Of a stretch of 64,000 nt of DNA, positions 12,177 through 37,930 are shown piece after piece (positions within the stretch are counted from its first letter, which is position 1; each line of letters opens with the position of its first letter). The translations under genes were made by a program, and so were the position numbers. The notes beneath the pieces were generated by a model that ran no database searches, was not told where the DNA came from, and was given only the letters and a program-made list of their open reading frames with translations. The stretch is from positions 42,156,007 to 42,220,006 of the forward strand of contig CM055107.1 in the NCBI GenBank assembly GCA_029204225.1. The letters run 5' to 3'. The DNA comes from Diphasiastrum complanatum. Its lineage: Eukaryota > Streptophyta > Lycopodiopsida > Lycopodiales > Lycopodiaceae.

Positions 12177-12300
12177 CCTGAAAGTTATGAGGCTAGATGT
12201 TACTTGAAATATATTTATAGATCAATGTGCCCTCAACTCCTGAAAGTTATGAGGCTAGATGTTACTTGAAATATATTTATAGATCAATGTGCCCTCAACA
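12177..12300. repeat. 62-bp tandem duplication
   Basis: Two adjacent copies of a 62-base unit beginning CCTGAAAGTTATGAGGCTAG, at 12177 and 12239, identical by eye. A recent local duplication. Confidence 0.9.
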
Positions 12301-12329
12301 TGCAAGATCTATTTCATGCATTCGCATTG

Positions 12330-12940
12330 CCATCAAAGGGCTTAGCTTAGCATAGCAAAACAACAAACAAAGTTGTGGTTTTCCAACAATGAGAGTAATT
12401 GGATTGTATTTGTCATCTATTTTCAAATTGTCCAAAGTCTATTCCAGAATGTTTTTTTGTTGTTCAAAATTTTGAATGCTCGTGACAATCTTCAAATTCA
12501 ATTTAATTAAAAATCTTGCAAACATTTACTTGCAAAATGTCACTAGATTTTAAGTCCTATGTCTTTCCCAAGTTCACACCTTAAGTGTTATCAAGCTTTC
12601 ATGCATATGTGTACCCCTTAGTTTTTGAAGTATTCCAAATGCTCCTCCAAGCGAAAAGGATTTTTAGCTTAGCATGGCAAGACAACAAACAAAGTTGTGG
12701 TTGTAGTTCATCAAGAATTGGATTGTATTTTGTCATTTGTTTTCAAATTATCACGAGATTATTGCACAACATTTCTTTGTTGTTCAAAGTTTTTAATCCT
12801 CGTGACAATCTTCAATTTCCAAATTAAAAAGACTTGCAAATGTTTACTCGCAAAATGTCATGAGAATTTAACTCCTACGTCTTTTCCAAGTTCATACCTC
12901 AAGTTGTATCAAGTAACCATGCAAATGTGAACATCACCTC
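12330..12940. repeat. Degenerate ~320-bp direct duplication
   Basis: The stretch from about 12335 to 12590 recurs from about 12655 to 12920. Shared landmarks are TTAGCTTAGCATRGCAARAC, ACAAACAAAGTTGTGGTT, TTGTTGTTCAAA and CTCGTGACAATCTTCAA, in the same order and spacing. The copies are roughly 80 percent alike by eye. No coding content recognised. Confidence 0.75.
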
Positions 12941-14318
12941 TACTCTTGATTTTTTTTCGTACACTTCCAAATGCTCCTCCCAACTAGATGTTATCCCTTT
13001 TATAGTTCTTATACTTTCCAAAATATACTTCAAAGAGAACATTGTAGAGGTACGAAACAAAAAAACTTGGCACTTATAATGTGTAATGATAAGCTCAACA
13101 ATTCAATTCACGTCTATTGGTGATTGTGTCTTTGATTATAGTCAAAGTTTTGTCTCTTTAGTCTAAATTCTTGTCTTATTGAGTCATAAGTATATGGAAG
13201 ATGATGTGGTTGGCGCCTATACACTATTAGGCTAGCTTGATGGTTATTTGGCAAGATCACAATGATCTTGCTTGCACTCTTTGCATGAAGTGGATTCAAA
13301 CTCTCATAATAATACGTAAAAATGCTCCAAGAGATATTTCATGACAAATGATTGCGTTTTTGCATGTCTTTCAGTTTGTCCTTTTCACCTTTCTACTTTG
13401 GCTGCTCAGATATCTTATTTTGGCTCCTTGGAATACTTTCATCTCTGTAAAATCTTGAGCAAGCTAGACTATGTAGGCATTGAGGCCAATATGTTGCAAA
13501 AACTTGATTGAACAACGTTATAGCAAGGCCGTGAGCATCGAAGCATCAAAAAACATTATTCTTTTCTAACGTTGTACAATTTACTAGGTGTTACATACGA
13601 CTGCCTTTGTAGTCTACATGATCATCACACATGTCATTCCACGTACCCATTGATTTACTTGCATTGCTTGTCAATAATCCAAAAAGTAGCGAAGTTTTAT
13701 TTAATTTTGTGACAAGATGTAGCTTGGTTGCAAGGAGGCAGCTCAAGATGATGTCTTTTTTGATGCTCATACCTAGGACAATCATGGCACTGCGGTATAT
13801 TTGATTCCCTTGGAATGTAACACTCCCATCTAAGTGAATTATGACAGCACATTTGCTAATTCAAGTGCTGAATTTCCTGCTTACCCAATTTTGGCAAAAC
13901 AGTAAATAAAAAATGAGTAAAACTGACATTCAAGCATATACTTGAGATAGAAAATACAAACAATAGCATCCACTGAGTACAAGTCACTGCTTGATAATGC
14001 TGAGCTTAACAACAGCTGCTATTGCATGAACTTTCCTGCAGGGCTCTTCATGAAGAGAATGGACAAAATAAAAATGAGGTGAATCTATTTTTTAGAGTAG
14101 CATTGCAAAAGTTGACAGCATCATCTGCACTGCTTCCCTGAAGCTTATTTTACATCAATGTCCTCGTATAGGGTATGCAATGAAATGAACAGTACAGTCA
14201 CACAAGCAAGCCTAATTTACCATTAAATTGATGGGCTCCAGACACAGTATCAGCTACGTATTGGCTCTTATATATCTTAAAAATAGACTATCCAAGAAAT
14301 GGAGTGTTTATAGGCATG
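12941..14318. other. Intergenic, 3' flank of the VPS38-like gene
   Basis: No supportable gene. The part nearest 14319 should contain the 3' UTR of the minus-strand VPS38-like gene. A short frame at 13591-13785 matches nothing recognised. Confidence 0.4.
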
Positions 14319-28373
<14,055 letters not shown>

Positions 28374-30733
28374 TCTTATGCCTCTGCAAATTCCGAAATG
28401 CATTAGAAAATAGACTAAAGAGTTAAGTTCAATGTACATGGTGATACATATATGTAATCATGGCTTCAAGAAATGCAAGAAAAAATTCAAGTCCCTGTTA
28501 CCTATCACCAATGACATCAGAATGTTTTTGCGACCATTCCCAAATCATAATCTAAGCACATATATTCCAGATCTTAAACCATCCCACATAAACATATTGG
28601 TCTGCACATTCGGTCGCTTTTGGCACCACCAGAATGTCTGATTCCTGATAAGAGTCAAGGATTGTGGCTTTAGATCCGGTCAATGTGGTGTTCTACTGTT
28701 TGATTTTAGACTTTCAGAAAGATGATGACCACATATCGAATTGAACAAAGTGCCAAAACCGTGTTTTTGGACAGTATGCTTGTTCTAAAAACGCTTTGTA
28801 TTGATATAATGGATCATGGCTAGATCTTCTTGATACCGTTATTGATAAGTTTTAAATATCTATTTGTGACATTAGAATATATCCAATTTCACAAATTTAT
28901 GTAGAGAAGTCAGTGATGTCATAAGGTAAAACCTAGAAACAATATACGAGTAACTCAAAAAGTCAAAGGATCTTAGTCAAAACAATAATATAAAATTCAA
29001 TAAACAAAAAATCTTAGCCAAACAGCATTGCTTATGTCTCATCAGCACCCAAGCATAAGTTGCTAACTGGGTTTCGAAGGAATCCGGATTCTCTTGGGTA
29101 GACCCAATGTTGACTAAGAAGCAAAAGACAACCAGTAAGAAAAAGAAAAAATAATGATAACGATAATAATTCAAATTTCAAATAAAATGAAATTCAAAAT
29201 TTGAATTTATAAATTTATAAATCTAATTAAAAATAAAATATAAATATAAAATAAAATAAAATAAATAAGAACAAGGATCATAATATGTATACGGTTACCG
29301 AAACAAAGACAAAATACTAGAAACATAGTGGTAAGTTTTGTGGACCAGAAACAAGATTGAAAGAGTTTAGTACATAGAGAGTCGAAGCTGAACTTTACAT
29401 CTTATCAATGATATAACTTTCTTTATCCTTTGGAAGCTTGTAAAAATGTAAACATAAATCGTTAACTTGGCTCAACAAGATTGTAAATTGATATTACAAA
29501 ATCACTATAGCTTGGAACTGACATGTGTAATTAGTAGTCTGCTGGACTGAGATCCTAAACGGTAGGAGTTGACTGGTCAAACGAACACGTGTCCTATGCA
29601 GTATGGAACAGTTGGTTCAACACACGGGGAACATTTGTCCGTCAATTTTAGCTTCTATGTATCATGCCTATGTGTCAGCATGGTGCCAACTGGCATGGTT
29701 ACTCGCTGAATTGCATATATGCCATTTGTTGGCTTAAGGTACATCAAGATTTTGGGGTGCTTCAGGGTTTGGATATGTGAGCCTCAGAGAGACATTCATA
29801 TCAGTTCCTACGCAGCAAATGGTTGGGTGAAGGCTAGCAGCACTCGCAGAAGATCAATAATGTCAAAGCTTTATCTTGTTGTGTGCTATTCTTGTGTTGC
29901 GTCATTATTTAATATCAAAGCAATTTGCGAAGGCGGAGATTTCAATGTCAAAGACAAGTCTTATCTTCAGGAAGAGCCAACTAGTTTCTAGGTCCTTACG
30001 AGTATGTGCACCTACTTTCTAGCTTCTCGAAAAGCTTAGCACCTCTCCTTTTGGATGGCCAAGAGTTAACAAGCACCTTACAAAAAAGGAGTTGATTTTG
30101 CCAATTTGGAGTTGTGTGCCACTGTTTAGGGTGCCTGAACTCCAGAGCCTCCAAGAGCAATTTGTGCTTAAAAATAGAGGGAAAATTTCAACTTGTTGAT
30201 AGATTTGAGCTCCAAGACATAGTTTGCCTAATGGTTAGTTTTAGGCTAATTTGAAATAGAAGCTTTCTGAAAATTGCTTTGACTTGCTTTTCAGAATACT
30301 GAAAATTTTCACTCTAGAGCTTGCTAATTCCAATTTTGTCAATTGTGGATGCCACCAATGAGTCAAGCCATTTCTCAAAGAACAGATGCAATTGCGACCA
30401 AGGTTGATACTATGGAGGCTATATCAAAGCAGATTTTGGAAGAACTAAAGCCTATTATAGCCGGCAATGTACATGAGCAATTTAGTGGCACTGTTGTAGT
30501 TGTTGTAGAGCCTATTTCTTGTGAGCAGGAGGTAGGATTAGCATGCAAGAAACAAGAACTTTCTTCTTTCAAAAATTTGAAATAATGAAATTTTACTGAT
30601 GCACGTCTAAACCCCAAAAACCCATAAAAACACATTATACCCTAGTGGATTCCTATGTTTCTACAAGTGTTTGATTAGAAGGCCTCAAGGGCAAGAAGGA
30701 GCAGACGCATTGTTTGCAAGGTGATATCAAAAT
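28374..30733. other. Upstream of VPS38-like gene to Copia, nothing recognised
   Basis: Includes the presumed VPS38 promoter. 29160-29275 is extremely AT-rich with AAATAAAATA-type repeats. The frame at 30343-30585 is open for 80 codons but matches nothing I know. Confidence 0.4.
30729..30733. other. Copia-1 target-site duplication, left
   Basis: AAAAT, repeated at 36971-36975. Confidence 0.88.
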
Positions 30734-31470
30734 TGTGAAGAATTGAAAAAGATTATCTATGTTAGATATAGGGGTCTTATGTTTTTTACATCAAGCATCT
30801 AGGTGTAGGATGTTGATAGGAATAAATTTGGCATAGATGGCAAATTATGCATTTCCACTTGTAATGCCACTATTGAGCCAAAATAGAGTAAGAGGCTAAA
30901 CACTTGCTAATTAGAGTGTAGACAAGTGTAAAGTTTTTGTTTGATGAATTCCAAGAGGTCCAATAGGATATAGAGGTGGAACCTTGTGAGGTCCAATAGG
31001 AAATTGAGGTGTGCTTGAATATAGTCCAATAGAATTAAGAGGTGCATAGATCAATGATCCAATAGGATCAAGAGGTGACAAAATGTGGTCCAATCATAGT
31101 TAAGCATAGTGGTAGCTCGTGGACCTACTAGTATCATTGTACTCCTCATTTTGAAATCAATTGATTTGGTGATTTCATGGATTTTGTGAGTTATTGGATT
31201 TCTAGCTTTCTCTCTCTACCCGAGAGCTCTTGATGTATTTTCTCTCTCTACCCGAGGAGAGCAGCTTGTTTTTACTTAGATTATTTTTTGAATACTTCCC
31301 ACACGTGTGAGTGAGAGTTGGAAGTGATTGAATGCATGTAGTAGTGTGTTTTTGCCATAGGATTCAAGATTGATCTTGAATCTCAATCTAGTCTTGATCT
31401 TGGTGCATCTACACACCTTAGGAGATCACAAGTACATGTAGTGGACAGTCCACACGTGTGAAATTCAACA
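30734..31470 (+). repeat. Copia-1 5' LTR
   Basis: TG...CA ends. The U3 part contains TCCAAT motifs at 33-base spacing (30958-31095) and CACACGTGTG palindromes at 31300-31309 and 31451-31460. Confidence 0.95.
30955..31098 (+). promoter_or_regulatory. 33-bp-periodic CCAAT array in Copia-1 U3
   Basis: RTCCAATAGGA-like motifs start at 30958, 30991, 31024 and 31057 (exactly 33 apart), with a fifth at 31088. GAGGTG follows most of them. The same array sits in the 3' LTR. CCAAT boxes bind NF-Y; enhancer function is inferred. Confidence 0.6.
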
Positions 31471-31483
31471 TGGTATCAGAGCC
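31471..31483 (+). other. Copia-1 primer binding site
   Basis: TGGTATCAGAGCC, complementary to the 3' end of plant initiator tRNA-Met, directly after the LTR. Confidence 0.92.
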
Positions 31484-32171
31484 TACCTAAGGTTACCATG
31501 CATTTTGATCCATCTAAGTGAAAAATTTTCATCAATCTTGAGCTAGAAATTGTCAAGGCCCATTTTCCTAGCTATCTTGTTCAATCTTGGATCAAAAGAG
31601 ATCAAAAGGACATTGATTGGGTCTGATCTGGTACTGTACGGAATCAGGTGCTCAGACACGTGTGAGGAACATCCAATTTCAGTTTGGAAGTTCTCTCTCA
31701 TGTTTGATCCATTTATCTTGCTTGATAGCTTGTTTTGAAGCTATTTTTGTCTAGTTTCTGTTGCAATCAGTTTCATTCCATTTGGTTGAGCCAATCAAAA
31801 GTTATAAGCTTTTGAAGAGGGTTAGGTAGGGCACCTAGACCTGGGTGGACACATTTGGTTTGGTCAAGAGATTGCTTGGTTGATCCAAAATCACAGTTGT
31901 ATGCTTGCCAATCTCATCTATATGTGATCTAGGCACTGTTTTGAGATCTTAGCCATTTTGTTTCATGCAATATAATTGTATTTGAGTCAAATTTGGTTTC
32001 TTAGTGTATTTCACACGTGCTAAGAGTGTTGGATCCTAACTTTGCCTATACTCCATCATTTGATGTGAAATAGATCTTGTTTTAGAGAGATTTGTGTAGC
32101 TAGTGAGAATCAATTCACAAATGTTGTAAGATCTTTCATAAGAGGAGATAGTACTCAATTATTGGATCCTA
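31484..32171 (+). other. Copia-1 5' leader
   Basis: Untranslated leader between primer site and gag-pol. Its short frame 31550-31738 is not conserved coding sequence that I recognise. It would be expected to carry packaging signals. Confidence 0.6.
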
Positions 32172-35100
32172 TTGAAAGTGTGTAACAACATTTATTGTTC
32201 ATCATCTGAGTTTTCTTCACTTCAAATGTCTTCAATGGGTTCATCCTTGTTGGAACCAAGTGAAAGATTGACCACTTCAAATTATTCAATTTGGAAAATG
32301 AGGATGGAGTCCATCTTGATCCTTCAAGACGTGATGGACATAGTTCTTGGCCTTGAAGAAGAACCACAAGTTCTTCAAGAGGTTCAAAAATACAAAAAGA
32401 GAGCTAGGATGGCTCTCCACTACATTAAGATGAATGTCTCTAATGAGATATTGAGGGAGATAGGTACTTGTACAGCAGCCAAAGAAGCTTGGGATTGTCT
32501 CAAGACTATCTATGAGGCTAAGAATACCTCTAGGCTTCTCACTCTTAGGAATCAAATCTTTCAAAGTAGCCAAAAGAGTGATGAGAGTGCATCTAGTTAT
32601 GTTTTGAGAGTAAAAGATATTCATAGAGAGCTTGCTTGTATTGGTGATTCCATCAATCAAAATGAGCTAGTTCAAGTCATTCTCAATGGCTTGAGAAGTG
32701 AATTTGATAATCTTGTCCAATCCTATGCCATTAAGGAGGAGCTACCAAGTTTGGAGGCTCTCCAAAGTGTGCTAATTTCAGAAGAATCAAGACAAGAGTA
32801 TAAGCTCTTGAGGATGGACAAGCTTTCTCTCACTCATAATGATGGCAAAGCTCTTTTTGCCAAGGATAAGCACAAAGAGAGGAGCAAGAACCAACATCAA
32901 CAATCCTCAAGCAAGGACAAAGTCAAATCCAAAGACAAAGATGAGGAGGAAGATGATTCCTCTAATGCTTCATCATCCAAGCTCAAGAAGAAGAAGAAGA
33001 TCAAGTGCTTTTATTGTGGCAAGAAAGGTCATTATGCCACCAATTGCTTCAAAAAGAAGAATCAACTCAAGCAAGCCAATATTACCAATGAGAAGGAAGA
33101 CACTATTGCAAGTGATGGAGAGGGATCTCTTATGGTCTCTAGTTTCTCATCTACTCCTTTCAAGAAGGACGGCCTATGGTATATTGATAGTGGAGCCTCT
33201 TCACATATGTGTAGCTCCAAGGACTCTTTCTCTTCTATTGCACCTTATGATGGAGTGAAGAAATCAATATACACTGCAAATGATTTTGAATGTCCTATTG
33301 AAGGCATAGGGAACATTCCCTTGAAGCTTGCATCCTCTAAAGTTCTTTCTCTCTCTAGAGTTCTTTATGTACCTAAGCTTACCAAGAATCTTATTAGTGT
33401 TGGCCAATTGCTTGATAATGGCCTTGATGTAAAATTCAATGTTGATACTTGCACTATCAAGAAGAATGATGAGATACTTGCATTAGGATCTAGATTTGGT
33501 GGCATCTATAAACTAGATCCAAATGAGTATGTGAATGCTTGTAATGTTGCTCTTGTGAACAAGCTCTCTATGGAGGAATTATGGCATAGGAGGTTGGGAC
33601 ATCCCAACTACAAATCCATGCTCTCTATGATCAAAGAATCCAAAGCTATTGGCTTGCCAAAGTCATTCTCCAAGAAGATCAAGCCTTGTGAGGCTTGTGC
33701 TATTGCTAAATCTCACAAAAAGCCATTTACAAGATCTTCTATCAAAAGCAAGCATCCTTTGAAGTTAATCCACTCGGATGTGCATTTCTCATCAACTACA
33801 AGCAAGGGAGGAGCCACTTGTTTTGTTACTTTCATTGATGATTACACAAGATTCACTTGGATATATCTTCTTGCTTCAAAATCTATGGTGTTTGATCATT
33901 TCCTTATTTTCAAAGCTTATGTAGAGAAGCAATTCTCATTCAAGATTAAAGCTCTTAGAAGTGATGGAGGTGGTGAATATATCTCCAATAAATTTCAAGA
34001 CTTTTGTGAGCTTGAAGGCATTAAAAGAGAGTTTTCTTGTGCCTACTCTCCATCTCAAAATGGAGTGGCCGAGAGAAAGAATAGATCTCTATGTGAATGT
34101 GCAAAATCTATGAGAATTGAGGCATCTTTGCCCAAAGATTTTTGGGGAGAAGCCATTAATTGTGCAAATTATCTTTGCAATAGGCTCCCACATATAGCTC
34201 TTGGAGGAAAGTCACCATATGAAATCTTATTTTTGAAGAAGCCTAAGGTTGATCACCTTAGAATTTTTGGATGCTTATGCTTTGTCCATATGCCCTTGGA
34301 AACAAGGAAGAAGGAAGATCCTAGTGCATGCAAAGGGATCATGGTTGGATACTCATCCACCAAGAAGGCCTATAGAGTCTTTATACTCTCTACTTCTCAA
34401 GTTATTGAAAGTAGAGATGTTGTCTTTCATGAAGATCAACACTCATCATTTGAAGAGGCCGAGATCAAGAAATCTATGGATGCATCATCAATTATTGATT
34501 TTGAAGACAATCATGATGTGATGGGGTCGAGATTTGAAGAAGACTCTCCTCGGATTTTTTCACCAAGAAGATCCATGAGAGATAGATCCGAGCCTAAGAG
34601 GCTCTCATATGTTGACAAAGGCAAACAAGTGGATCTTGATTCCACTAATTATGTTTTTTATGTCTCTCATGAAGAGCCAAAGAATGTACAAGAGGCACTT
34701 AATACCAAGGAGTGGTATGATGCCATGAAGCAAGAGTATGATGCATTGATCACCAACAATACTTGGGAACTTGTGGATCCTCCTTCCAACAAGCATGTGA
34801 TTGGTTGCAAGTGGGTATTTCGGATCAAGTTCAATCATGATGGCACCATTAACAAGCATAAAGCAAGATTATGTGCCAAAGGATTTGCTCAAATCCATGG
34901 TCTTGATTATGAGGAAACCTTTGCACCCGTTGCAAAGATGGTGACAATAAGAATTCTTATTTCTCTTGCTTGTTTTTTCAAGTGGAAGGTGTTCCAATTA
35001 GATGTATCCAATGCTTTTCTAAATGGTTATCTTGAGGAGGAGATCTATATGGAACAACCTCAAGGATTCATCAAGGATGAGTCCAAAGTGTGCTTGCTCT

Positions 35101-36215
35101 TCAAAAGTCTTTATGGACTCAAGCAAGCACCAAGATCATGGTATTCAAGACTTAACTCTTTCCTTATGTCACTAGGATTTACTCTTAGTGACTATGATCC
35201 TTCCATGTATCTAAAGTTTGTTGATAGCAATATTGTCATTCTTCTAATTTATGTTGATGACATTATTCTTTGTGGAAGTTGTATCAAGCTAGTTGATGAA
35301 ACCAAGCTAGCACTTGGATGTGAGTTTAAAATGCAAGATCTAGGAGAGATACATTACATCCTAGGCCTAGAAATTGATTTTTATGAAAATCATGTCTTTA
35401 TATGCCAATCTAGATATGCTCACTCTATGTTGAAAAAATTCCATATGGAAAATTCTAAGAGCATAGATACTCCAATGGAGCAAATTGTAAAAGATCCTAA
35501 TAAAGGTGATGAAATATCCTTTGAGGACATCACACTTTTTAGGAGTCTTGTAGGCTCCTTGATTTGGCTTACCATTACTAGGCCCGATCTTAGTTTTTGT
35601 GTGCACAAATTGAGTCAATTTATGCAAGAACCTAAGATCCATCATTGGAAGATGGCCAAGAGGATTTTAAGATATGTATCTTCATCTTGTGATTATGGTC
35701 TACTCTATAAAAGTGAAGATCTATCCATTATTGGCTACTCGGATTCGGACTTTGCAAGTGACAAAATGGATCGAAAGTCTATTAGTGCATACACTATCTT
35801 TCTTGGAGGCAATCTAATATCTTGGCTTTCCAAAAAGCAAGATACTATATCTCTCTCTTCATGTGAGGCCGAGTACAAAGCACTCACTACAACTACCAAA
35901 GAAGTGCTTTGGATCAAGAGGTTATTAATGGAACTAAAGTGCATCAAGGAGGATGATCTACCAATGATCAAGTGTGATAACATCTCGGCCCAAGCTCTTG
36001 CCAATAATCCCATATTTCATGCAAGAAGCAAGCACATAGAAGTGGCACACCATTTTGTGAGAGAAAAGCTTATTGGAGGAGAAATCTATTTGGAGCATGT
36101 CAACTCGTCCTCTTGTATTGCCGATCTACTCACCAAGCCTTTGAGCAAAAGTGCTTTCATCAAGCATAGATCTAATCTTGGAGTTATATCAAGATCAATG
36201 CTCAAAACTTCATAG
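32172..36215 (+). CDS. Copia gag-pol polyprotein
   Basis: 1,347 uninterrupted codons. Gag (UBN2/DUF4219) about residues 20-270; a CCHC zinc knuckle CFYCGKKGHYATNC at 279-292; an aspartic protease with IDSGASSHMC (Asp339); the GAG-pre-integrase LWHRRLGHP near 470; an integrase with the D-D-35-E triad at Asp536, Asp598 and Glu634; a reverse transcriptase with YVDD at 1027-1030; RNase H ending near SCIADLLTKPLS. Order PR-IN-RT-RH defines Copia. The frame may truly start at the Met at 32226 (MSSMGSSLLEP), since the first 18 residues are not gag-like. Gag forms the particle, pol processes, reverse-transcribes and inserts the element. No stop or frameshift separates gag from pol, so how gag is made in excess is not evident. 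Confidence 0.96.
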   Translation: MKVCNNIYCSSSEFSSLQMSSMGSSLLEPSERLTTSNYSIWKMRMESILILQDVMDIVLGLEEEPQVLQEVQKYKKRARMALHYIKMNVSNEILREIGTCTAAKEAWDCLKTIYEAKNTSRLLTLRNQIFQSSQKSDESASSYVLRVKDIHRELACIGDSINQNELVQVILNGLRSEFDNLVQSYAIKEELPSLEALQSVLISEESRQEYKLLRMDKLSLTHNDGKALFAKDKHKERSKNQHQQSSSKDKVKSKDKDEEEDDSSNASSSKLKKKKKIKCFYCGKKGHYATNCFKKKNQLKQANITNEKEDTIASDGEGSLMVSSFSSTPFKKDGLWYIDSGASSHMCSSKDSFSSIAPYDGVKKSIYTANDFECPIEGIGNIPLKLASSKVLSLSRVLYVPKLTKNLISVGQLLDNGLDVKFNVDTCTIKKNDEILALGSRFGGIYKLDPNEYVNACNVALVNKLSMEELWHRRLGHPNYKSMLSMIKESKAIGLPKSFSKKIKPCEACAIAKSHKKPFTRSSIKSKHPLKLIHSDVHFSSTTSKGGATCFVTFIDDYTRFTWIYLLASKSMVFDHFLIFKAYVEKQFSFKIKALRSDGGGEYISNKFQDFCELEGIKREFSCAYSPSQNGVAERKNRSLCECAKSMRIEASLPKDFWGEAINCANYLCNRLPHIALGGKSPYEILFLKKPKVDHLRIFGCLCFVHMPLETRKKEDPSACKGIMVGYSSTKKAYRVFILSTSQVIESRDVVFHEDQHSSFEEAEIKKSMDASSIIDFEDNHDVMGSRFEEDSPRIFSPRRSMRDRSEPKRLSYVDKGKQVDLDSTNYVFYVSHEEPKNVQEALNTKEWYDAMKQEYDALITNNTWELVDPPSNKHVIGCKWVFRIKFNHDGTINKHKARLCAKGFAQIHGLDYEETFAPVAKMVTIRILISLACFFKWKVFQLDVSNAFLNGYLEEEIYMEQPQGFIKDESKVCLLFKSLYGLKQAPRSWYSRLNSFLMSLGFTLSDYDPSMYLKFVDSNIVILLIYVDDIILCGSCIKLVDETKLALGCEFKMQDLGEIHYILGLEIDFYENHVFICQSRYAHSMLKKFHMENSKSIDTPMEQIVKDPNKGDEISFEDITLFRSLVGSLIWLTITRPDLSFCVHKLSQFMQEPKIHHWKMAKRILRYVSSSCDYGLLYKSEDLSIIGYSDSDFASDKMDRKSISAYTIFLGGNLISWLSKKQDTISLSSCEAEYKALTTTTKEVLWIKRLLMELKCIKEDDLPMIKCDNISAQALANNPIFHARSKHIEVAHHFVREKLIGGEIYLEHVNSSSCIADLLTKPLSKSAFIKHRSNLGVISRSMLKTS

Positions 36216-36233
36216 ATAATTTTTTAGGAGGAG

Positions 36234-36970
36234 TGTGAAGAATTGAAAAAGATTATCTATGTTAGATATAGGGGTCTTATGTTTTTTACATCAAGCATCT
36301 AGGTGTAGGATGTTGATAGGAATAAATTTGGCATAGATGGCAAATTATGCATTTCCACTTGTAATGCCACTATTGAGCCAAAATAGAGTAAGAGGCTAAA
36401 CACTTGCTAATTAGAGTGTAGACAAGTGTAAAGTTTTTGTTTGATGAATTCCAAGAGGTCCAATAGGATATAGAGGTGGAACCTTGTGAGGTCCAATAGG
36501 AAATTGAGGTGTGCTTGAATATAGTCCAATAGAATTAAGAGGTGCATAGATCAATGATCCAATAGGATCAAGAGGTGACAAAATGTGGTCCAATCATAGT
36601 TAAGCATAGTGGTAGCTCGTGGACCTACTAGTATCATTGTACTCCTCATTTTGAAATCAATTGATTTGGTGATTTCATGGATTTTGTGAGTTATTGGATT
36701 TCTAGCTTTCTCTCTCTACCCGAGAGCTCTTGATGTATTTTCTCTCTCTACCCGAGGAGAGCAGCTTGTTTTTACTTAGATTATTTTTTGAATACTTCCC
36801 ACACGTGTGAGTGAGAGTTGGAAGTGATTGAATGCATGTAGTAGTGTGTTTTTGCCATAGGATTCAAGATTGATCTTGAATCTCAATCTAGTCTTGATCT
36901 TGGTGCATCTACACACCTTAGGAGATCACAAGTACATGTAGTGGACAGTCCACACGTGTGAAATTCAACA
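36234..36970 (+). repeat. Copia-1 3' LTR
   Basis: 737 bases, identical by eye to the 5' LTR. A purine tract AGGAGGAG lies directly before it. Confidence 0.95.
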
Positions 36971-36975
36971 AAAAT
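36971..36975. other. Copia-1 target-site duplication, right
   Basis: AAAAT, matching 30729-30733. Confidence 0.88.
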
Positions 36976-37930
36976 GGCGTTGTCCAACGAGGACTGCAAA
37001 AAAACCTAGAATCCCTGTATCATTTCTATTGGTGGTAACCATTCATAGGGTAAGAAGAGCTAGTGAAATACAAAGAGGAAATCCGAAGGTCAATCAAGGT
37101 GACGTGAAAGGTTAAGGGTTTGTCATAACCAAGGCCAGAGGATTGTATGGGCAACCTAACGTCCATCCTAATGTCCAAAGGACTCAACATCTTTCATTGT
37201 TATTTCTAAAAGATTGGGAGTGAGAAAAGAGAGAGAATTTGAGCTTTGAATGCTTAGGACAACAAGAGTGGAAAGAATATCCATGAGACCATATAAGAAC
37301 CACATATTAGCTTTAGGTTGATCAAGTGGACAAGGGCATGCATGTGGAGGACATCAAATAATAGCCAATCAAAATGTTGTGTTTGATGAATGTCTCATTG
37401 GTGGGAAGGTGGACATGGCTCTCCCAATGCTTCAGCGCTTCATTGCATACTAGTTTGGGACACACTTTTCTCGCAAATCAGCGCATCTTTTTAGCAGGGA
37501 TTTCAGTGCCTCTATCGCTGATTTTTTTAACGTTCAGCTCTCTGATTTTCATTTTTCAGCAATTTCAGTTTTTTGGGCGAAGGCGCATCTCCTCCAATTT
37601 AATACGCACTCAGATACAGATTTTCCAGCGCCGAAATGAGCTTCCCAGGCCAGCATTTATCAAATTCAACACAACAAGAATATTGATTTCCTAGCACTTC
37701 TTCAATCGGTATGAGAGGGCACGTGTGAATATGAAAAACATCTGATACAACATACAAGATAATGCATGATCAACCACATTCTCTTAGCCTTACTCCTGCA
37801 TGAGCTCGGCCCACCTAGCCTAGCGACCTTTCAATTTAAGCCAATTACAAAAATATTGAGAGTATGATGGTTAGTATATCCATGAAATTAGACACCATAT
37901 AAATAGTATCGCAACACCTTGAGTAAACGC
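36976..37930. other. Intergenic, nothing recognised
   Basis: No gene supported. The frame 37374-37694 (106 codons) lacks any known motif. Confidence 0.4.

Larger units (their letters stand above)
30734..36970 (+). mobile_element. Complete, young Copia LTR retrotransposon
   Basis: 6,237 bp. Two 737-bp LTRs (30734-31470, 36234-36970) start TGTGAAG and end TTCAACA; compared line by line at a 5,500-base offset, I saw no difference. The primer site TGGTATCAGAGCC (31471-31483, initiator tRNA-Met) follows the left LTR directly, and a purine tract (AGGAGGAG, 36226-36233) precedes the right LTR. A 5-bp duplication AAAAT flanks it. The single gag-pol frame (32172-36215) is open throughout with all catalytic motifs. 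Everything needed for autonomous copy-and-paste seems present. Confidence 0.96.

Noticed and set aside
30911-31093. 60-codon minus frame repeated in both Copia-1 LTRs
   Set aside because: It translates the 33-bp U3 repeat (an 11-residue period) and is antisense to the element.
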